Assembly: GCF_014200495.1 (NCBI RefSeq)
Contig: NZ_JACHBY010000007.1
Span: 248,001-312,000, forward strand
DNA: 64,000 nucleotides
Reading direction: 5' to 3'
Source: Mucilaginibacter geliditolerans
GTDB taxonomy: Bacteria > Bacteroidota > Bacteroidia > Sphingobacteriales > Sphingobacteriaceae
Made by a program: the position numbers and the translations under genes. Of the stretch, positions 17,263 through 26,421 are shown piece by piece (positions within the stretch are counted from its first letter, which is position 1; the number at the start of each line of letters is the position of its first letter). The notes beneath the pieces are model-generated. The model had not been told where the DNA came from. It did not search any database and saw nothing but the letters and a program-made list of their open reading frames with translations.

Positions 17263-18237
17263 ATGTTATTAGGTTTTGATATTGGAGGAACAAAATGCGC
17301 GGTTATTATAGGCAAACAAAATGCTGACAATGAAATTGCTATTATAGCAAAAGAGTCTATGCCTACTAATCTTCCGGTATATGAAATGATTGATTTGTTA
17401 TTTGCCACCGCTGAGAAATTACTTTTGAATCATCATGTGGATATAGAACAGGTTAAAGGCATAGGTATCAGCTGTGGCGGTCCCTTAAGTAGTAAAAAAG
17501 GCCTTATTTTATCACCGCCAAACCTGCCTGGCTGGGATAATATTCCAATAGTTGAGCTGGCCGAGAAGCGTTTTAAAACAAAAGTGCTTTTACAAAATGA
17601 TGCCAACGCCTGTGCTATTGCCGAATGGAAGTATGGTGCGGGAAAGGGGTATGATAACCTGCTATTTTTAACTTTCGGCACAGGTATGGGAGCAGGATTA
17701 ATTCTTAATGGCAAACTTTACTCGGGTATTTCTGATCTGGCGGGTGAGGTTGGTCATATCCGGCTGGCAGACAATGGCCCCGTTGGTTTTGGTAAGTCCG
17801 GCTCATTTGAAGGATTTTGCAGTGGGGGTGGAATCGCGCAGCTTGGCCAAATAAAGGCGCGCGAACAACTACAGATGGGCATACCCGTATCATTTTGTGA
17901 TAATTTGACAAACCTTCCGCTAATTACTGCAAAATTAGTTGCTGAAGCTGCTTATAAAGGAGATGAGGTTGCGATAGAGGTATACCGTATCTGCGGTGAA
18001 TATCTGGGAAAAGCATTGTCGCTATTTATTGATATACTTAATCCGGAGCTCATTATTTTAGGAAGCATATATGGACGGGCCAAAGCATTGCTTGAACCGG
18101 CAATGAATAAAGTAATTCAACGAGAAGTTTATATCGATTCAAAAGAAGCATGCCGCATAGTTTCCGCCGGATTGTCTGAAAATATAGGTGATATGGCTGC
18201 TCTTTCACTGGCATTAATGTGTAATGAACAGAATTAA
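17263..18237 (+). CDS. ROK-family sugar kinase, probable fructokinase
   Basis: The 324-residue cytoplasmic protein has the ROK phosphate-binding start (LGFDIGGTKCAV), LLQNDANACAIAEW with the catalytic Asp, and LTFGTGMGAGLILNG. The metal-site histidine is kept (GEVGHIRL), but the usual CxCGxxGC zinc cysteines are replaced by a PVGFGKSGSFEGFCSGGG segment. Phosphorylation of fructose is inferred from the GH32 genes on both sides. It is 13 bp after the first GH32. Glucokinase or another hexokinase role is the alternative. Confidence 0.78.
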   Translation: MLLGFDIGGTKCAVIIGKQNADNEIAIIAKESMPTNLPVYEMIDLLFATAEKLLLNHHVDIEQVKGIGISCGGPLSSKKGLILSPPNLPGWDNIPIVELAEKRFKTKVLLQNDANACAIAEWKYGAGKGYDNLLFLTFGTGMGAGLILNGKLYSGISDLAGEVGHIRLADNGPVGFGKSGSFEGFCSGGGIAQLGQIKAREQLQMGIPVSFCDNLTNLPLITAKLVAEAAYKGDEVAIEVYRICGEYLGKALSLFIDILNPELIILGSIYGRAKALLEPAMNKVIQREVYIDSKEACRIVSAGLSENIGDMAALSLALMCNEQN

Positions 18238-18317
18238 TCCGGTCCATTGGACATAAAAAGAGAATAGCCATAATAGATACATCATTAAACCCGAAAATCA
18301 ATAGTTTAAAATAGAAT

Positions 18318-20336
18318 ATGAAAATAATCCTTAGCTATATATTAGCAGCTTTTCTTTTGTTATACGGTTCAGCTTTTGCCCAGGAACGTAAAGCGCCTGC
18401 GTACCCGCTTATTACGCATAACCCTTACTTTAGCATCTGGTCAACGTCAGACAGCCTAAACACCGCCACAACCACACACTGGACGGGTAAAAATCAACCC
18501 TTACTTGGTTTTATTAAGGTTGATGATCAAATTTATCGATTTATGGGTAAAGGAGACGAGGTGCATAAAACTATTAAGTTGGCCGAACAAAGAGACGTTG
18601 AGATAAACGCTACTCAAACCATTTATAAGTTTGTGTGTGGTAGTGCCGATCTGCAGCTGACGTTCACATCACCATTATTAATTTCCGATTTAGCTTTACT
18701 ATCAAGGCCGGTAAGTTATATTACTTACGACGTAAAATCAAATGATGGTAAACCACACAAGATAAAAGTATTATTCAGCGCATCGGCAGATGTAGCGCGC
18801 AATAAGCCATCGCAACCAGTAATGGCGCAAAAGGTCGCATCAGCTACATTATCAGTATTAAAGGCAGGGACCGTTGAGCAGCCTATCCTGCAAAAAAAAG
18901 GGGACGACCTGCGCATTGATTGGGGATATGTATATATAGCTACATTAAAAAATACGAATGCTGTACAATATATAACTACCAGTACCGAAGCGGTCAGCTC
19001 TTTTATAAATAATGATTACAAGATAACCGTTAAACAAGATACTGATATAGTTTTAAACACTGTAATACCGTTTGGCGTGGTTGGCAATACCCCGGTAGAA
19101 AAATTTATAGAGATGGGTTATGATGATATTACCCCAATCCAATATTTTCATACCAACTTAAAACCATGGTGGCAAAATACCGGCTTTATCAATTTTGGCC
19201 AGGTTTTAGCAAAATCGGCTGTAGAGTATCCCGGAATAATTAAAAGATGCCAGGCCTTTAATACTTCTCTCTATAAAGATGCTGTTACTGCCGGTGGTGA
19301 AAAATATGCTAAGTTATGTGTGTTGGCCTACCGCCAAAGCATTGCGGCACATACGCTGGTAAAAAGCCCGCAGGGAGAGATCTTGTGGTTATCAAAAGAG
19401 AATTTTAGCAATGGGTCAATCAATACAGTTGATGTTACCTATCCGTCAGCTCCTTTATACCTGATCTACAATCCAAAGTTAATGGAGGGGATGCTGAACG
19501 GCATATTCTATTTCAGCGAAAGCGGAAAATTTAAAGATAATTTTGCAGCACATGACCTGGGTACCTATCCTTTAGCAAACGGCCAAACCTACGGTGAAGG
19601 TATGCCGGTGGAGGAGTCAGGCAATATGATTATTTTAGTTGAGGCTATTGCAAAAGCTGAAGGTAATGCAGAATATGCGCGTCCGCACTGGAAGACCTTG
19701 AGTCGTTGGGTTAACTACCTGGTGAATGAAGGCTTCGACCCTAAAAACCAATTATGCACAGATGATTTTGCCGGCCACCTGGCCCGTAATGCCAATTTAT
19801 CAGTAAAAGCGATTGTCGGTATTGCCTGCTATGCACAGCTGGCTGATCGGTTGGGCGAGAAGCAAACCGCTGCAAAATATCGTGAAATAGCCAAAGGTAT
19901 GGTGGGCGAATGGATCCGGTTATCGGGGGATGCCGATCATTCAACCTTAACATTTGAAAACCCAGGAACCTGGAGCCAAAAGTATAATATGGTTTGGGAT
20001 AAGGTTTTAGGTCTTGACCTGTTTCCACAGGAAGTTTATAACAAGGAGATCAAATTCTATCTCTCTAAACAAAATACCTATGGTTTACCATTGGATAGCC
20101 GGAAGACCTACACAAAATCCGACTGGATATTATGGACTGCTACACTGGCCGTCAACCAAAAGGATTTTGAGGCGCTGATAGACCCGGTATATAAATATGC
20201 CTTAGAAACCCCGACCCGTGTACCCCTGAGCGACTGGCATGAAACAACTGACGGCAAGCAGGTAGGTTTCCAGGCAAGGAGCGTAGTAGGAGGGTATTTT
20301 ATGAAGATGTTGTATGAAAAATTTAATGCCAGATAG
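18318..20336 (+). CDS. GtaA-like DUF4964/DUF5127/DUF4965 protein, exported
   Basis: The 672-residue protein has a signal peptide (ends SAFAQE) and then the domain series found in proteins annotated as glutaminase family: an N-terminal beta-sandwich (APAYPLITHNPYFSIWS, residues 25-280) and an alpha/alpha toroid (DLGTYPLANGQTYGEGMPVEESGNM, LSVKAIVGIACYAQLA, WSQKYNMVWDKVLGLDLFP). Fungal GtaA gives the family name, but many Bacteroidota members sit in polysaccharide loci and their reaction is not known. Its place between the kinase and a GH32 suggests a glycan role. It is somewhat shorter than the 680-850 residues usual for the family. Confidence 0.75.
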   Translation: MKIILSYILAAFLLLYGSAFAQERKAPAYPLITHNPYFSIWSTSDSLNTATTTHWTGKNQPLLGFIKVDDQIYRFMGKGDEVHKTIKLAEQRDVEINATQTIYKFVCGSADLQLTFTSPLLISDLALLSRPVSYITYDVKSNDGKPHKIKVLFSASADVARNKPSQPVMAQKVASATLSVLKAGTVEQPILQKKGDDLRIDWGYVYIATLKNTNAVQYITTSTEAVSSFINNDYKITVKQDTDIVLNTVIPFGVVGNTPVEKFIEMGYDDITPIQYFHTNLKPWWQNTGFINFGQVLAKSAVEYPGIIKRCQAFNTSLYKDAVTAGGEKYAKLCVLAYRQSIAAHTLVKSPQGEILWLSKENFSNGSINTVDVTYPSAPLYLIYNPKLMEGMLNGIFYFSESGKFKDNFAAHDLGTYPLANGQTYGEGMPVEESGNMIILVEAIAKAEGNAEYARPHWKTLSRWVNYLVNEGFDPKNQLCTDDFAGHLARNANLSVKAIVGIACYAQLADRLGEKQTAAKYREIAKGMVGEWIRLSGDADHSTLTFENPGTWSQKYNMVWDKVLGLDLFPQEVYNKEIKFYLSKQNTYGLPLDSRKTYTKSDWILWTATLAVNQKDFEALIDPVYKYALETPTRVPLSDWHETTDGKQVGFQARSVVGGYFMKMLYEKFNAR

Positions 20337-20355
20337 AAATCTATTAAACAAAAAA

Positions 20356-22563
20356 ATGAAAAGAATTTTGATATTACCGGCAGTCTGCTTGTTACTTGCA
20401 AGCACGACCTGGCCGCCTCTCAATAGTTTTAAAGATGCGGTTGCGGCCTGGAATTTTGCTGATATTAATGACCTGACACCTGAAAACAGCCAATTGAATA
20501 TTCACGGAGATGTGAAGTTTATAAAGCTTGAAGGTGCAGAAGCAGAAGCCTCGAAGGCAAGGGGGGGCGATGGCATTGCCGCGCAATTTAATGGTGGCTG
20601 GCTTGACGCAGGACAGGGAATAAATGAAGAGCTGAATTTAACAGGTAAAAACGTATCTGTTCTAGTGAGACTAAAACCAACTGGAGTGAACGGTCTTACG
20701 CCTATTTTAGGTAAAACGGGTAATGATCAGACTATAGCTTACAGTATTTATTTTGATAAAATTGGAGAAGATACCTATGTCGAGTCTAAAATGGGTAGTG
20801 ATGATATAGCCGGTGCGCATGTATTAAAGTATAAAATTCCGAAGGATGAAATTAGCCGGTGGCATGATATTGTGCTCCGTTTTAATGGTCGGCTATCCCA
20901 GCTATTTGTTGATGGTTCACTCCGTGATGATGAAGTTACGGTTGGCGAGATACGGAACTGGAACCATAGCCCTTTCCTTATCGGTGCGCAATATAACAGT
21001 GCGGATGCAGCTAAGGCTGAGGGGCCTGAACAAAATCGTTTCAAGGGTCTGATAGATCATATTGTACTATGGAACCGTTACCTAACAGATGCAGAGGTAA
21101 AAGCGGTATCAGGTGTTACAGAATTAAGGGACGGGAAACCTATATATTATAACGAAAAATATCGGCCGCAATTCCATTTCTCGGCAAAAAAGAATTGGTT
21201 GAACGATCCTAACGGGCTTGTTTATTATAATGGTGTTTATCATCTTTTTTTTCAGTATATGCCGCCAAACCGCCCTGGCGCTTATAAAGACTGGGGCCAT
21301 GCTATCAGTAAAGATCTTGTACATTGGGAACAAATACCTTATCATATTACACCCCACAAGGTATGGTCCGGGTGCTGGTCGGGGTCTGCAGTGGTGGATG
21401 TTAATAATTCAGCAGGATTTCAGTCGGGAAAAGAAAAAACAATAGTTGCCATGTTAACAAACGGCGGTGATCCAGAAGCCGGACTTGGCCCGATGTGCAC
21501 ACAATGTATAGCCTATAGTACTGATGGGGGAACAACGTTTAGTTATTATGACGGGAACCCGGTAATTCACAATATCTATAAAAGCAACCGGGACCCTAAA
21601 GTAGTATGGGACGACGTGTCAAAAAAGTGGATCATGTCATTGTATATGGATAAGGATTATGATTTTGGGATTTTTTCCTCATCGGATCTTAAAGATTGGA
21701 AACAACTTAGTACGGTTTCGATCGAAGGCGTGAGAGAATGCCCGGGATTCGAGCCTTTACCTGTAGATGGTAATCCGGCCAATAAGAAATGGATATTTTC
21801 AGGCGCAAATGGTGATTACGTAATAGGATCATTTGACGGAATAAATTTTAAGCCGGAAACAAAAGTGTTAAGAGGAGATTATGGAATGAATTATTATGCT
21901 GCGCAAATGTGGAGCGATAATCCTGACGGGCGAAGCATCTCGATCGCCTGGATGCCGACCCAGCATTACCCCGGAATGCCTTTTGAGCAGCAAATGACTT
22001 TCCCAACAACTGTAAGCCTTCGTAGCACTACGGATGGTCTAAAAGCTTTCAGAATGCCTGTAGATGAAATTAGTAAATTATATACTACTGCATACGTATG
22101 GAGAAATGCAAAGCCCAAAAGAGGAAATAATTTATTTAACAAGCTTAATGGCGAATTGTATGATATGAATTTATCCATCGATGTGAAAAAAGCCTCTTCT
22201 TTTAAATTAAAGCTCCGAAATGTGTCGGTGTCGTATAATGCGGCAACAGGTATACTTTCATGCGGGGGAGATGCAGTAAAAAATGGTATTGTACCTGATA
22301 GTCGCATATCATTGGATAAATCGAAGATCAACGTTGAAAATAACATGGGAATGGCCCCGTTAAAACCTTTGAATGGAAAGATCAAACTACGTATATTGCT
22401 TGATCGTACTACGATTGAAGTTTTCGCTAATGATGGTGAAGTAGTTTTATCCTCCTGTTTCATGCCGGAAGATGGTAATAAATTGTGTTCGTTTAGCGCT
22501 AGCGATGACGTTTCTATATCCCAAGCACAAATTTATATGCTAAAATCAGCCTGGATTAAGTAA
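20356..22563 (+). CDS. GH32 levanase/inulinase-like enzyme with N-terminal LamG-like domain
   Basis: From the ATG at 20356 the protein has 735 residues with a signal peptide (MKRILILPAVCLLLAS). A concanavalin-like LamG domain (about 25-255, ending IDHIVLWNRYLTDAEVKAV) precedes a classic GH32 catalytic domain with WLNDPNG (nucleophile Asp), RDPKVVW and ECPGFEP (acid/base Glu), then the C-terminal beta-sandwich (LLDRTTIEVFANDGEVV). It should be an exo- or endo-acting levanase/inulinase. An upstream ATG at 20314 would overlap the previous gene and spoil the signal peptide. It is the last cargo gene. Confidence 0.9.
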   Translation: MKRILILPAVCLLLASTTWPPLNSFKDAVAAWNFADINDLTPENSQLNIHGDVKFIKLEGAEAEASKARGGDGIAAQFNGGWLDAGQGINEELNLTGKNVSVLVRLKPTGVNGLTPILGKTGNDQTIAYSIYFDKIGEDTYVESKMGSDDIAGAHVLKYKIPKDEISRWHDIVLRFNGRLSQLFVDGSLRDDEVTVGEIRNWNHSPFLIGAQYNSADAAKAEGPEQNRFKGLIDHIVLWNRYLTDAEVKAVSGVTELRDGKPIYYNEKYRPQFHFSAKKNWLNDPNGLVYYNGVYHLFFQYMPPNRPGAYKDWGHAISKDLVHWEQIPYHITPHKVWSGCWSGSAVVDVNNSAGFQSGKEKTIVAMLTNGGDPEAGLGPMCTQCIAYSTDGGTTFSYYDGNPVIHNIYKSNRDPKVVWDDVSKKWIMSLYMDKDYDFGIFSSSDLKDWKQLSTVSIEGVRECPGFEPLPVDGNPANKKWIFSGANGDYVIGSFDGINFKPETKVLRGDYGMNYYAAQMWSDNPDGRSISIAWMPTQHYPGMPFEQQMTFPTTVSLRSTTDGLKAFRMPVDEISKLYTTAYVWRNAKPKRGNNLFNKLNGELYDMNLSIDVKKASSFKLKLRNVSVSYNAATGILSCGGDAVKNGIVPDSRISLDKSKINVENNMGMAPLKPLNGKIKLRILLDRTTIEVFANDGEVVLSSCFMPEDGNKLCSFSASDDVSISQAQIYMLKSAWIK

Positions 22564-22590
22564 GTTAATCGAAATCGCACCAAAACGTAG

Positions 22591-22616
22591 CCCTAGTCGG
22601 GCTCGAACCAGGGACC
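22591..22616 (-). other. Inverted tRNA-T-arm-like remnant
   Basis: On the minus strand, 22616-22599 reads GGTCCCTGGTTCGAGCCC, identical for 18 bases to tRNA-Met 2022-2039, and continues GACTAGGGCTAC as if from another tRNA 3' end. No cloverleaf can be completed. It is followed by ATATTTTTGA (22621-22630), the same ten bases that flank the tRNA remnant at 32310. It is probably a leftover attachment site of a related element. Confidence 0.5.
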
Positions 22617-22633
22617 CGCTATATTTTTGATCA

Positions 22634-22665
22634 TTTTTTGGTATTTTTGGTGCTTTTCGGTACTT
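22634..22665. repeat. Three ~10-bp imperfect tandem repeats near the island right end
   Basis: The unit TTTTTGGTAT / TTTTTGGTGC / TTTTCGGTAC is repeated just inside the right attachment repeat. Such iterated boxes at an element end are plausible recombinase arm sites. The remainder of 22666-22762 shows nothing recognisable. Confidence 0.4.
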
Positions 22666-22762
22666 TTGTCATGCCGGAGAGGTGAAGCCCCAAAGCGGCT
22701 ACCAAGCCCTTGTTGAACCTCGTAAGTAGTTGAAAATCAATTGATAATAGAGTCAGGTATAT

Positions 22763-22780
22763 AGCCCAGGTGGGCGCACA
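22763..22780 (+). repeat. Right attachment-site repeat (attR)
   Basis: AGCCCAGGTGGGCGCACA matches 2035-2052 base for base. No tRNA 5' portion precedes it, so it is the displaced 3' end of tRNA-Met. Confidence 0.8.
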
Positions 22781-22784
22781 TCGT

Positions 22785-22820
22785 AAAAAGGCCGTTTCTG
22801 CATCAGAAATGGCCTTTTTT
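22785..22820 (+). terminator. Rho-independent terminator downstream of attR
   Basis: AAAAAGGCC...TTTCTG pairs with CAGAAA.GGCCTTTTTT around the loop. Its position right after the tRNA 3' fragment suggests it was the original terminator of tRNA-Met before the island entered. Confidence 0.8.
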
Positions 22821-22823
22821 GTT

Positions 22824-22964
22824 TTAAACGCAGTGTTTTGACCAAATAGCCGCCTGGCTTGGCTCATCTTCGCTACATCGCCAAACACCGCCCATTTTCT
22901 TAGCTAACTGCTGTTTGGTTGCAAGTGGATAGCTTTTGGTTACTTCGAGTTGTAAATAAGGCAT
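22824..22964 (-). pseudogene. Remnant of a small tautomerase-like gene
   Basis: The minus strand from an ATG at 22964 encodes MPYLQLEVTKSYPLATKQQL followed by AKKMGGVWR, the start of the 4-oxalocrotonate tautomerase/MIF-like family with the catalytic Pro2. After about 25 residues the similarity is lost and the frame stops at 46 residues, against roughly 60-130 for family members. A neighbouring frame keeps GDVAKMSQARRL, which looks like the continuation, so an indel near 22870-22890 is likely. It ends against the attR terminator. Confidence 0.5.
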
Positions 22965-23027
22965 ATTTAAATCTTTTATCTTGTTTATAGAAAGTTATTT
23001 ATGCCTTGTTTGTTTTTCGCATTATTA

Positions 23028-23771
23028 TTACTTTAACAATAATGCTTTGTTATATTCATAGTTCATACGGGCAATATGCAAAACTGATATGGCCTGCGGG
23101 CATTCTACTTCACAAGCTTCGGTGTTGGAGCAATGACCGAAGCCTTCGGCATCCATTTGATCAACCATGTTTATTACCCTGTCAGCCGCTTCCAGTTTGC
23201 CCTGTGGTAGTAATGCCAGGTGACTTATTTTGGCTGAAGTAAATAATGCAGCGCTTGAGTTTTTACAGGTAGCTACACATGCGCCACAGCCGATACAGGC
23301 AGCCGCGTCAAACGCAGCCTCTGCTGTTTTATGTGAGATCAGGATACTATCTGCTTCGGGTGGCTGCCCGGTGGATACAGTAATGAACCCACCAGCCTGA
23401 ATAATATGATCAAAGCCTTTACGGTCCACCTTCAGGTCGCGAATAATGGGGAATGCTGTAGCCCTGAATGGCTCAATGTAAATGGTATCGCCATCCTTAA
23501 AACTGCGCATATGCAACTGGCATGTGGTGGTATTGGCTAATGGGCCATGGGCGCGCCCGTTTATCATCATGCCGCATTGCCCGCAAATACCCTCACGGCA
23601 ATCATGGTCAAACTCAATAACACGCTCACCTTTTTGTACCAGTGTCTCGTTAAGCAGGTCCATCATTTCCAAAAACGACATATGTTCTGATACATCATCC
23701 AATGGATAATTTACCATTGCACCCTTTGCCTCAAAACTATCCTGCCGCCATATCTTTAAATTCAGTTTCAT
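23028..23771 (-). CDS. sdhB: Succinate dehydrogenase/fumarate reductase iron-sulfur subunit
   Basis: The 247-residue protein carries the cysteine sets of SdhB: the [2Fe-2S] ligands in [20 protein letters not shown] and a following TTTCQLH, and the [4Fe-4S]/[3Fe-4S] ligands in [16 protein letters not shown] and [11 protein letters not shown]. It passes electrons from SdhA flavin to the quinone site. It is the last gene of the sdhCAB operon, 21 bp after sdhA. Length is normal for the Bacteroidota type. Confidence 0.95.
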   Translation of the reverse strand: MKLNLKIWRQDSFEAKGAMVNYPLDDVSEHMSFLEMMDLLNETLVQKGERVIEFDHDCREGICGQCGMMINGRAHGPLANTTTCQLHMRSFKDGDTIYIEPFRATAFPIIRDLKVDRKGFDHIIQAGGFITVSTGQPPEADSILISHKTAEAAFDAAACIGCGACVATCKNSSAALFTSAKISHLALLPQGKLEAADRVINMVDQMDAEGFGHCSNTEACEVECPQAISVLHIARMNYEYNKALLLK

Positions 23772-23792
23772 TTGAATAAGTTTAAATGTGAT

Positions 23793-25706
23793 CTATTTAT
23801 AACTCCTCACTGTAAGCTCTACATTCTCAAACACTAATGGTTCTTTATGCAGCTCTTGCGTTATATCTTTACCTTTCCATTCCCAGGCAGATACAAAGCA
23901 AAAGTCCTTATCATTGCGTACCGCCTCGCCATCTGCGGTCTGGTACTCTTCCCTAAAATGGGCCCCGCATGATTCTTCCCTTGTTAAGGCATCGTAGCAC
24001 ATCAGTTCGCCCAGTTCAAGGTAATCGGCTACACGGCCTGCTTTTTCCAGCTCGCTGTTTACCTTATCATCACCGGTAATTTTCAGGTCTTTATAAAATG
24101 ATGCTCTTAATTGCTTTATTTCTTCAATTGCTTCCTCCAAGCTTTTTTTGCTGCGCGATAGTCCGCATTTATCATAAAGCAGTTTACCCAGCATTTTATG
24201 ATAATGATCGGCAGACAGATGCCCGCCTATCTTTAAAAACTGCTCTAATTGTGCCTTAACTTCATTTTCAGCTGCCGCAAATGCAGGATGATCAGTAGTT
24301 ATTTTATCCGCCTTAATTTCATCTGCCAGATAGTTCGGAATTGTATACGGCGCTATAAAATAGCCATCAACGCAGGCTTGTAATAAAGAATTAGCACCCA
24401 ATCTGTTAGCGCCATGGTCGGCAAAATTAGCTTCGCCCAATGCAAATAAACCGGGGATGGTCGTCATCAGCTGATAATCTACCCATAAGCCGCCCATAGT
24501 AAAATGCGCGGCAGGCGAGATCAACATAGGCTGTTCATAAGCGTTTATCCCGTTTATTTTTTCATACATGCTAAACAGGTTGCTGTATTTCTCCTTAATC
24601 TTGTCTTTTCCCTGCTCTTTAATAGCTTTTGAAAAGTCAAGACAAACCGCATTTTTCATCGGTCCAACGCCACAACCTGCATCTATACGTTCCTTAGCAG
24701 CGCGCGACGAAATATCCCTTGGTGAAAGATTACCAAATGCGGGATAACGGCGTTCCAAATAATAATCGCGTTCTTCTTCGGGTATATCTTTCGGAACACG
24801 CTCATCACCGGGTTTCTTCGGCACCCAGATCCGGCCATCGTTGCGTAAGGATTCAGACATCAATGTTAATTTGGATTGATGTTCGCCCGATTGCGGTAAA
24901 CAGGTAGGGTGGAACTGTATCCAACTTACCCCCGACATGAATGCCCCTTTTTTATGCGCACGCCATATAGCCGAGCTGTTACAGCCCATAGCCAGGGTTG
25001 ACAGGTAATACACCTTGCCATAACCACCGGTAGCCAACACAACCGCGTTCGCAGCATGCCGTTCTATTTGCCCGGAAACTAAATCACGGGTAATAATGCC
25101 TTTTGCCTTGCCATCAATAACTACCAGTTCAAGCATTTCGTGCCGGGTATAGGTTTTTACTTTACCCAGGCTTTCCTGCCGCATTAGGGCTTGGTAGGCG
25201 CCCAATAATAATTGCTGTCCGGTTTGTCCCCGTGCATAAAATGTACGTGATACCTGCACCCCGCCAAACGACCTGTTATTTAAGTATCCGCCATACTCGC
25301 GTGCAAATGGCACTCCCTGGGCAACTGCCTGATCAATCAATTCTGCTGAACACTCTGCCAATCGGTATACATTTGCTTCGCGCGAACGAAAATCACCGCC
25401 TTTAATGGTATCATAGAACATCCGGTACACATTATCGCCATCATTTTTATAATTTTTAGCAGCATTTACACCGCCCTGGGCCGCAACGGAATGTGCACGC
25501 CGTGCGGTATCCTGAAAGCAAAATGATTTTACACTATAGCCTTGCTCCGCCAGCGAAGCTGCACATGATGCGCCTGCCAGTCCTGTACCTACCACAATAA
25601 TATCAAGCTTTTTGCGGTTAGCCGGGTTAACAAGCTTGGCGTGTTCCTTATAATTGTCCCATTTTTCGGCAAGTTTACCTGCGGGGATCTTTGCATCTAA
25701 CATCAT
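23793..25706 (-). CDS. sdhA: Succinate dehydrogenase/fumarate reductase flavoprotein subunit
   Basis: The 637-residue protein has the FAD-binding start ([19 protein letters not shown]), the covalent-flavin segment [17 protein letters not shown], the substrate-site [11 protein letters not shown], and [20 protein letters not shown]. It oxidises succinate to fumarate or runs in reverse on the cytoplasmic face of the membrane. Its ATG overlaps the sdhC stop, so the two are translationally coupled. Residue length fits the B-type enzymes of Bacteroidota. Confidence 0.95.
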   Translation of the reverse strand: MMLDAKIPAGKLAEKWDNYKEHAKLVNPANRKKLDIIVVGTGLAGASCAASLAEQGYSVKSFCFQDTARRAHSVAAQGGVNAAKNYKNDGDNVYRMFYDTIKGGDFRSREANVYRLAECSAELIDQAVAQGVPFAREYGGYLNNRSFGGVQVSRTFYARGQTGQQLLLGAYQALMRQESLGKVKTYTRHEMLELVVIDGKAKGIITRDLVSGQIERHAANAVVLATGGYGKVYYLSTLAMGCNSSAIWRAHKKGAFMSGVSWIQFHPTCLPQSGEHQSKLTLMSESLRNDGRIWVPKKPGDERVPKDIPEEERDYYLERRYPAFGNLSPRDISSRAAKERIDAGCGVGPMKNAVCLDFSKAIKEQGKDKIKEKYSNLFSMYEKINGINAYEQPMLISPAAHFTMGGLWVDYQLMTTIPGLFALGEANFADHGANRLGANSLLQACVDGYFIAPYTIPNYLADEIKADKITTDHPAFAAAENEVKAQLEQFLKIGGHLSADHYHKMLGKLLYDKCGLSRSKKSLEEAIEEIKQLRASFYKDLKITGDDKVNSELEKAGRVADYLELGELMCYDALTREESCGAHFREEYQTADGEAVRNDKDFCFVSAWEWKGKDITQELHKEPLVFENVELTVRSYK

Positions 25707-26368
25707 GATAAACTATTTAAGTATATATAAACAGGCATTGCCATAAACCCGAGTGTAACGACAGTGGTATACACCCAACCCAATACTTTTACCCATTTTA
25801 CATATTTGGGGTGAAATAAACCCAGTGTACGTGCCGCGCTGTAAAACCCATGCAGCAAATGAAAGCCTAAGGCAATTAATGCCACTTCGTATATCAATAC
25901 ATACCATAATTGCTGGTATGCTTTTACCACAATGGTATACAGGTCCTTATTGCCTTTTGCATCAAGCGGTAGGTTAGTGAATTTATACTGGTACCAAAAA
26001 TCTTTAAAATGGATGATCAGGAACAAAAAGATAATGGTGCCTAGCAAACCCATATTTCGACTATACCATACACTTGCTTCGCCACGTTTATCATACTCAT
26101 ATTTGCTTCCGTTGGCTTCAGTATTTTTGCTGGTTATTAATATTGCGTGAACGGTGTGGGTTATAATAGAAGCATATAGCACGTAGGCAATAATCTCGAT
26201 AATAATATTGCCTGCCAGTAAATGGGAGTACCAGCTAAACTTTTCCCTTGCCTCGGCGGCAGGTAAAAACAGTTGTAGGTTCCCTAACAGGTGGATGACC
26301 AAAAAGAAACAGAGAAAAAGCCCTGTTGCCGACATCCATAATTTATGCTGAAGTGTAGTGGTTTTCAT
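25703..26368 (-). CDS. sdhC: Succinate dehydrogenase cytochrome b subunit
   Basis: The 221-residue protein has five hydrophobic helices and histidines placed for two b-type hemes ([44 protein letters not shown]). This is the single-anchor type of Complex II seen in Bacteroidota. It is the first gene of sdhCAB and overlaps sdhA by four bases. A 53-bp gap separates it from the upstream dicarboxylate transporter on the same strand. Confidence 0.93.
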   Translation of the reverse strand: MKTTTLQHKLWMSATGLFLCFFLVIHLLGNLQLFLPAAEAREKFSWYSHLLAGNIIIEIIAYVLYASIITHTVHAILITSKNTEANGSKYEYDKRGEASVWYSRNMGLLGTIIFLFLIIHFKDFWYQYKFTNLPLDAKGNKDLYTIVVKAYQQLWYVLIYEVALIALGFHLLHGFYSAARTLGLFHPKYVKWVKVLGWVYTTVVTLGFMAMPVYIYLNSLS

Positions 26369-26421
26369 AAAGAAAGGTATATCATTTTAATAGCTATTAT
26401 TCTTATAATCTGTATATAATA

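Larger units (their letters stand above)
2035..22780. mobile_element. Putative tRNA-Met-integrated genomic island carrying a fructan-type locus
   Basis: The 18-base sequence AGCCCAGGTGGGCGCACA, which is the tRNA-Met 3' end plus two bases, recurs exactly at 22763-22780 in the same orientation. The left copy completes an intact tRNA and is followed by arm-type repeats and a tyrosine recombinase gene. The right copy has no tRNA 5' part and is followed by its own terminator. This is the normal arrangement after site-specific integration into a tRNA 3' end. The integrase is truncated, so the element is unlikely to excise by itself. Cargo is the LacI-SusCD-GH32 locus. The boundaries are inferred from the repeat alone. 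Confidence 0.75.

Noticed and set aside
21966..22463. 165-residue open frame antisense to the LamG-GH32 gene
   Set aside because: It is entirely covered by the GH32 gene on the plus strand and has no family signature.
22591..22616. A complete second tRNA gene at the island's right end
   Set aside because: Only the T-arm and acceptor-like 3' part are present; no anticodon or D-arm can be folded.
22631..22888. 85-residue open frame on the minus strand
   Set aside because: It runs through the attR repeat, the terminator and the tautomerase remnant. Only its first residues resemble a protein, as the shifted continuation of the tautomerase.
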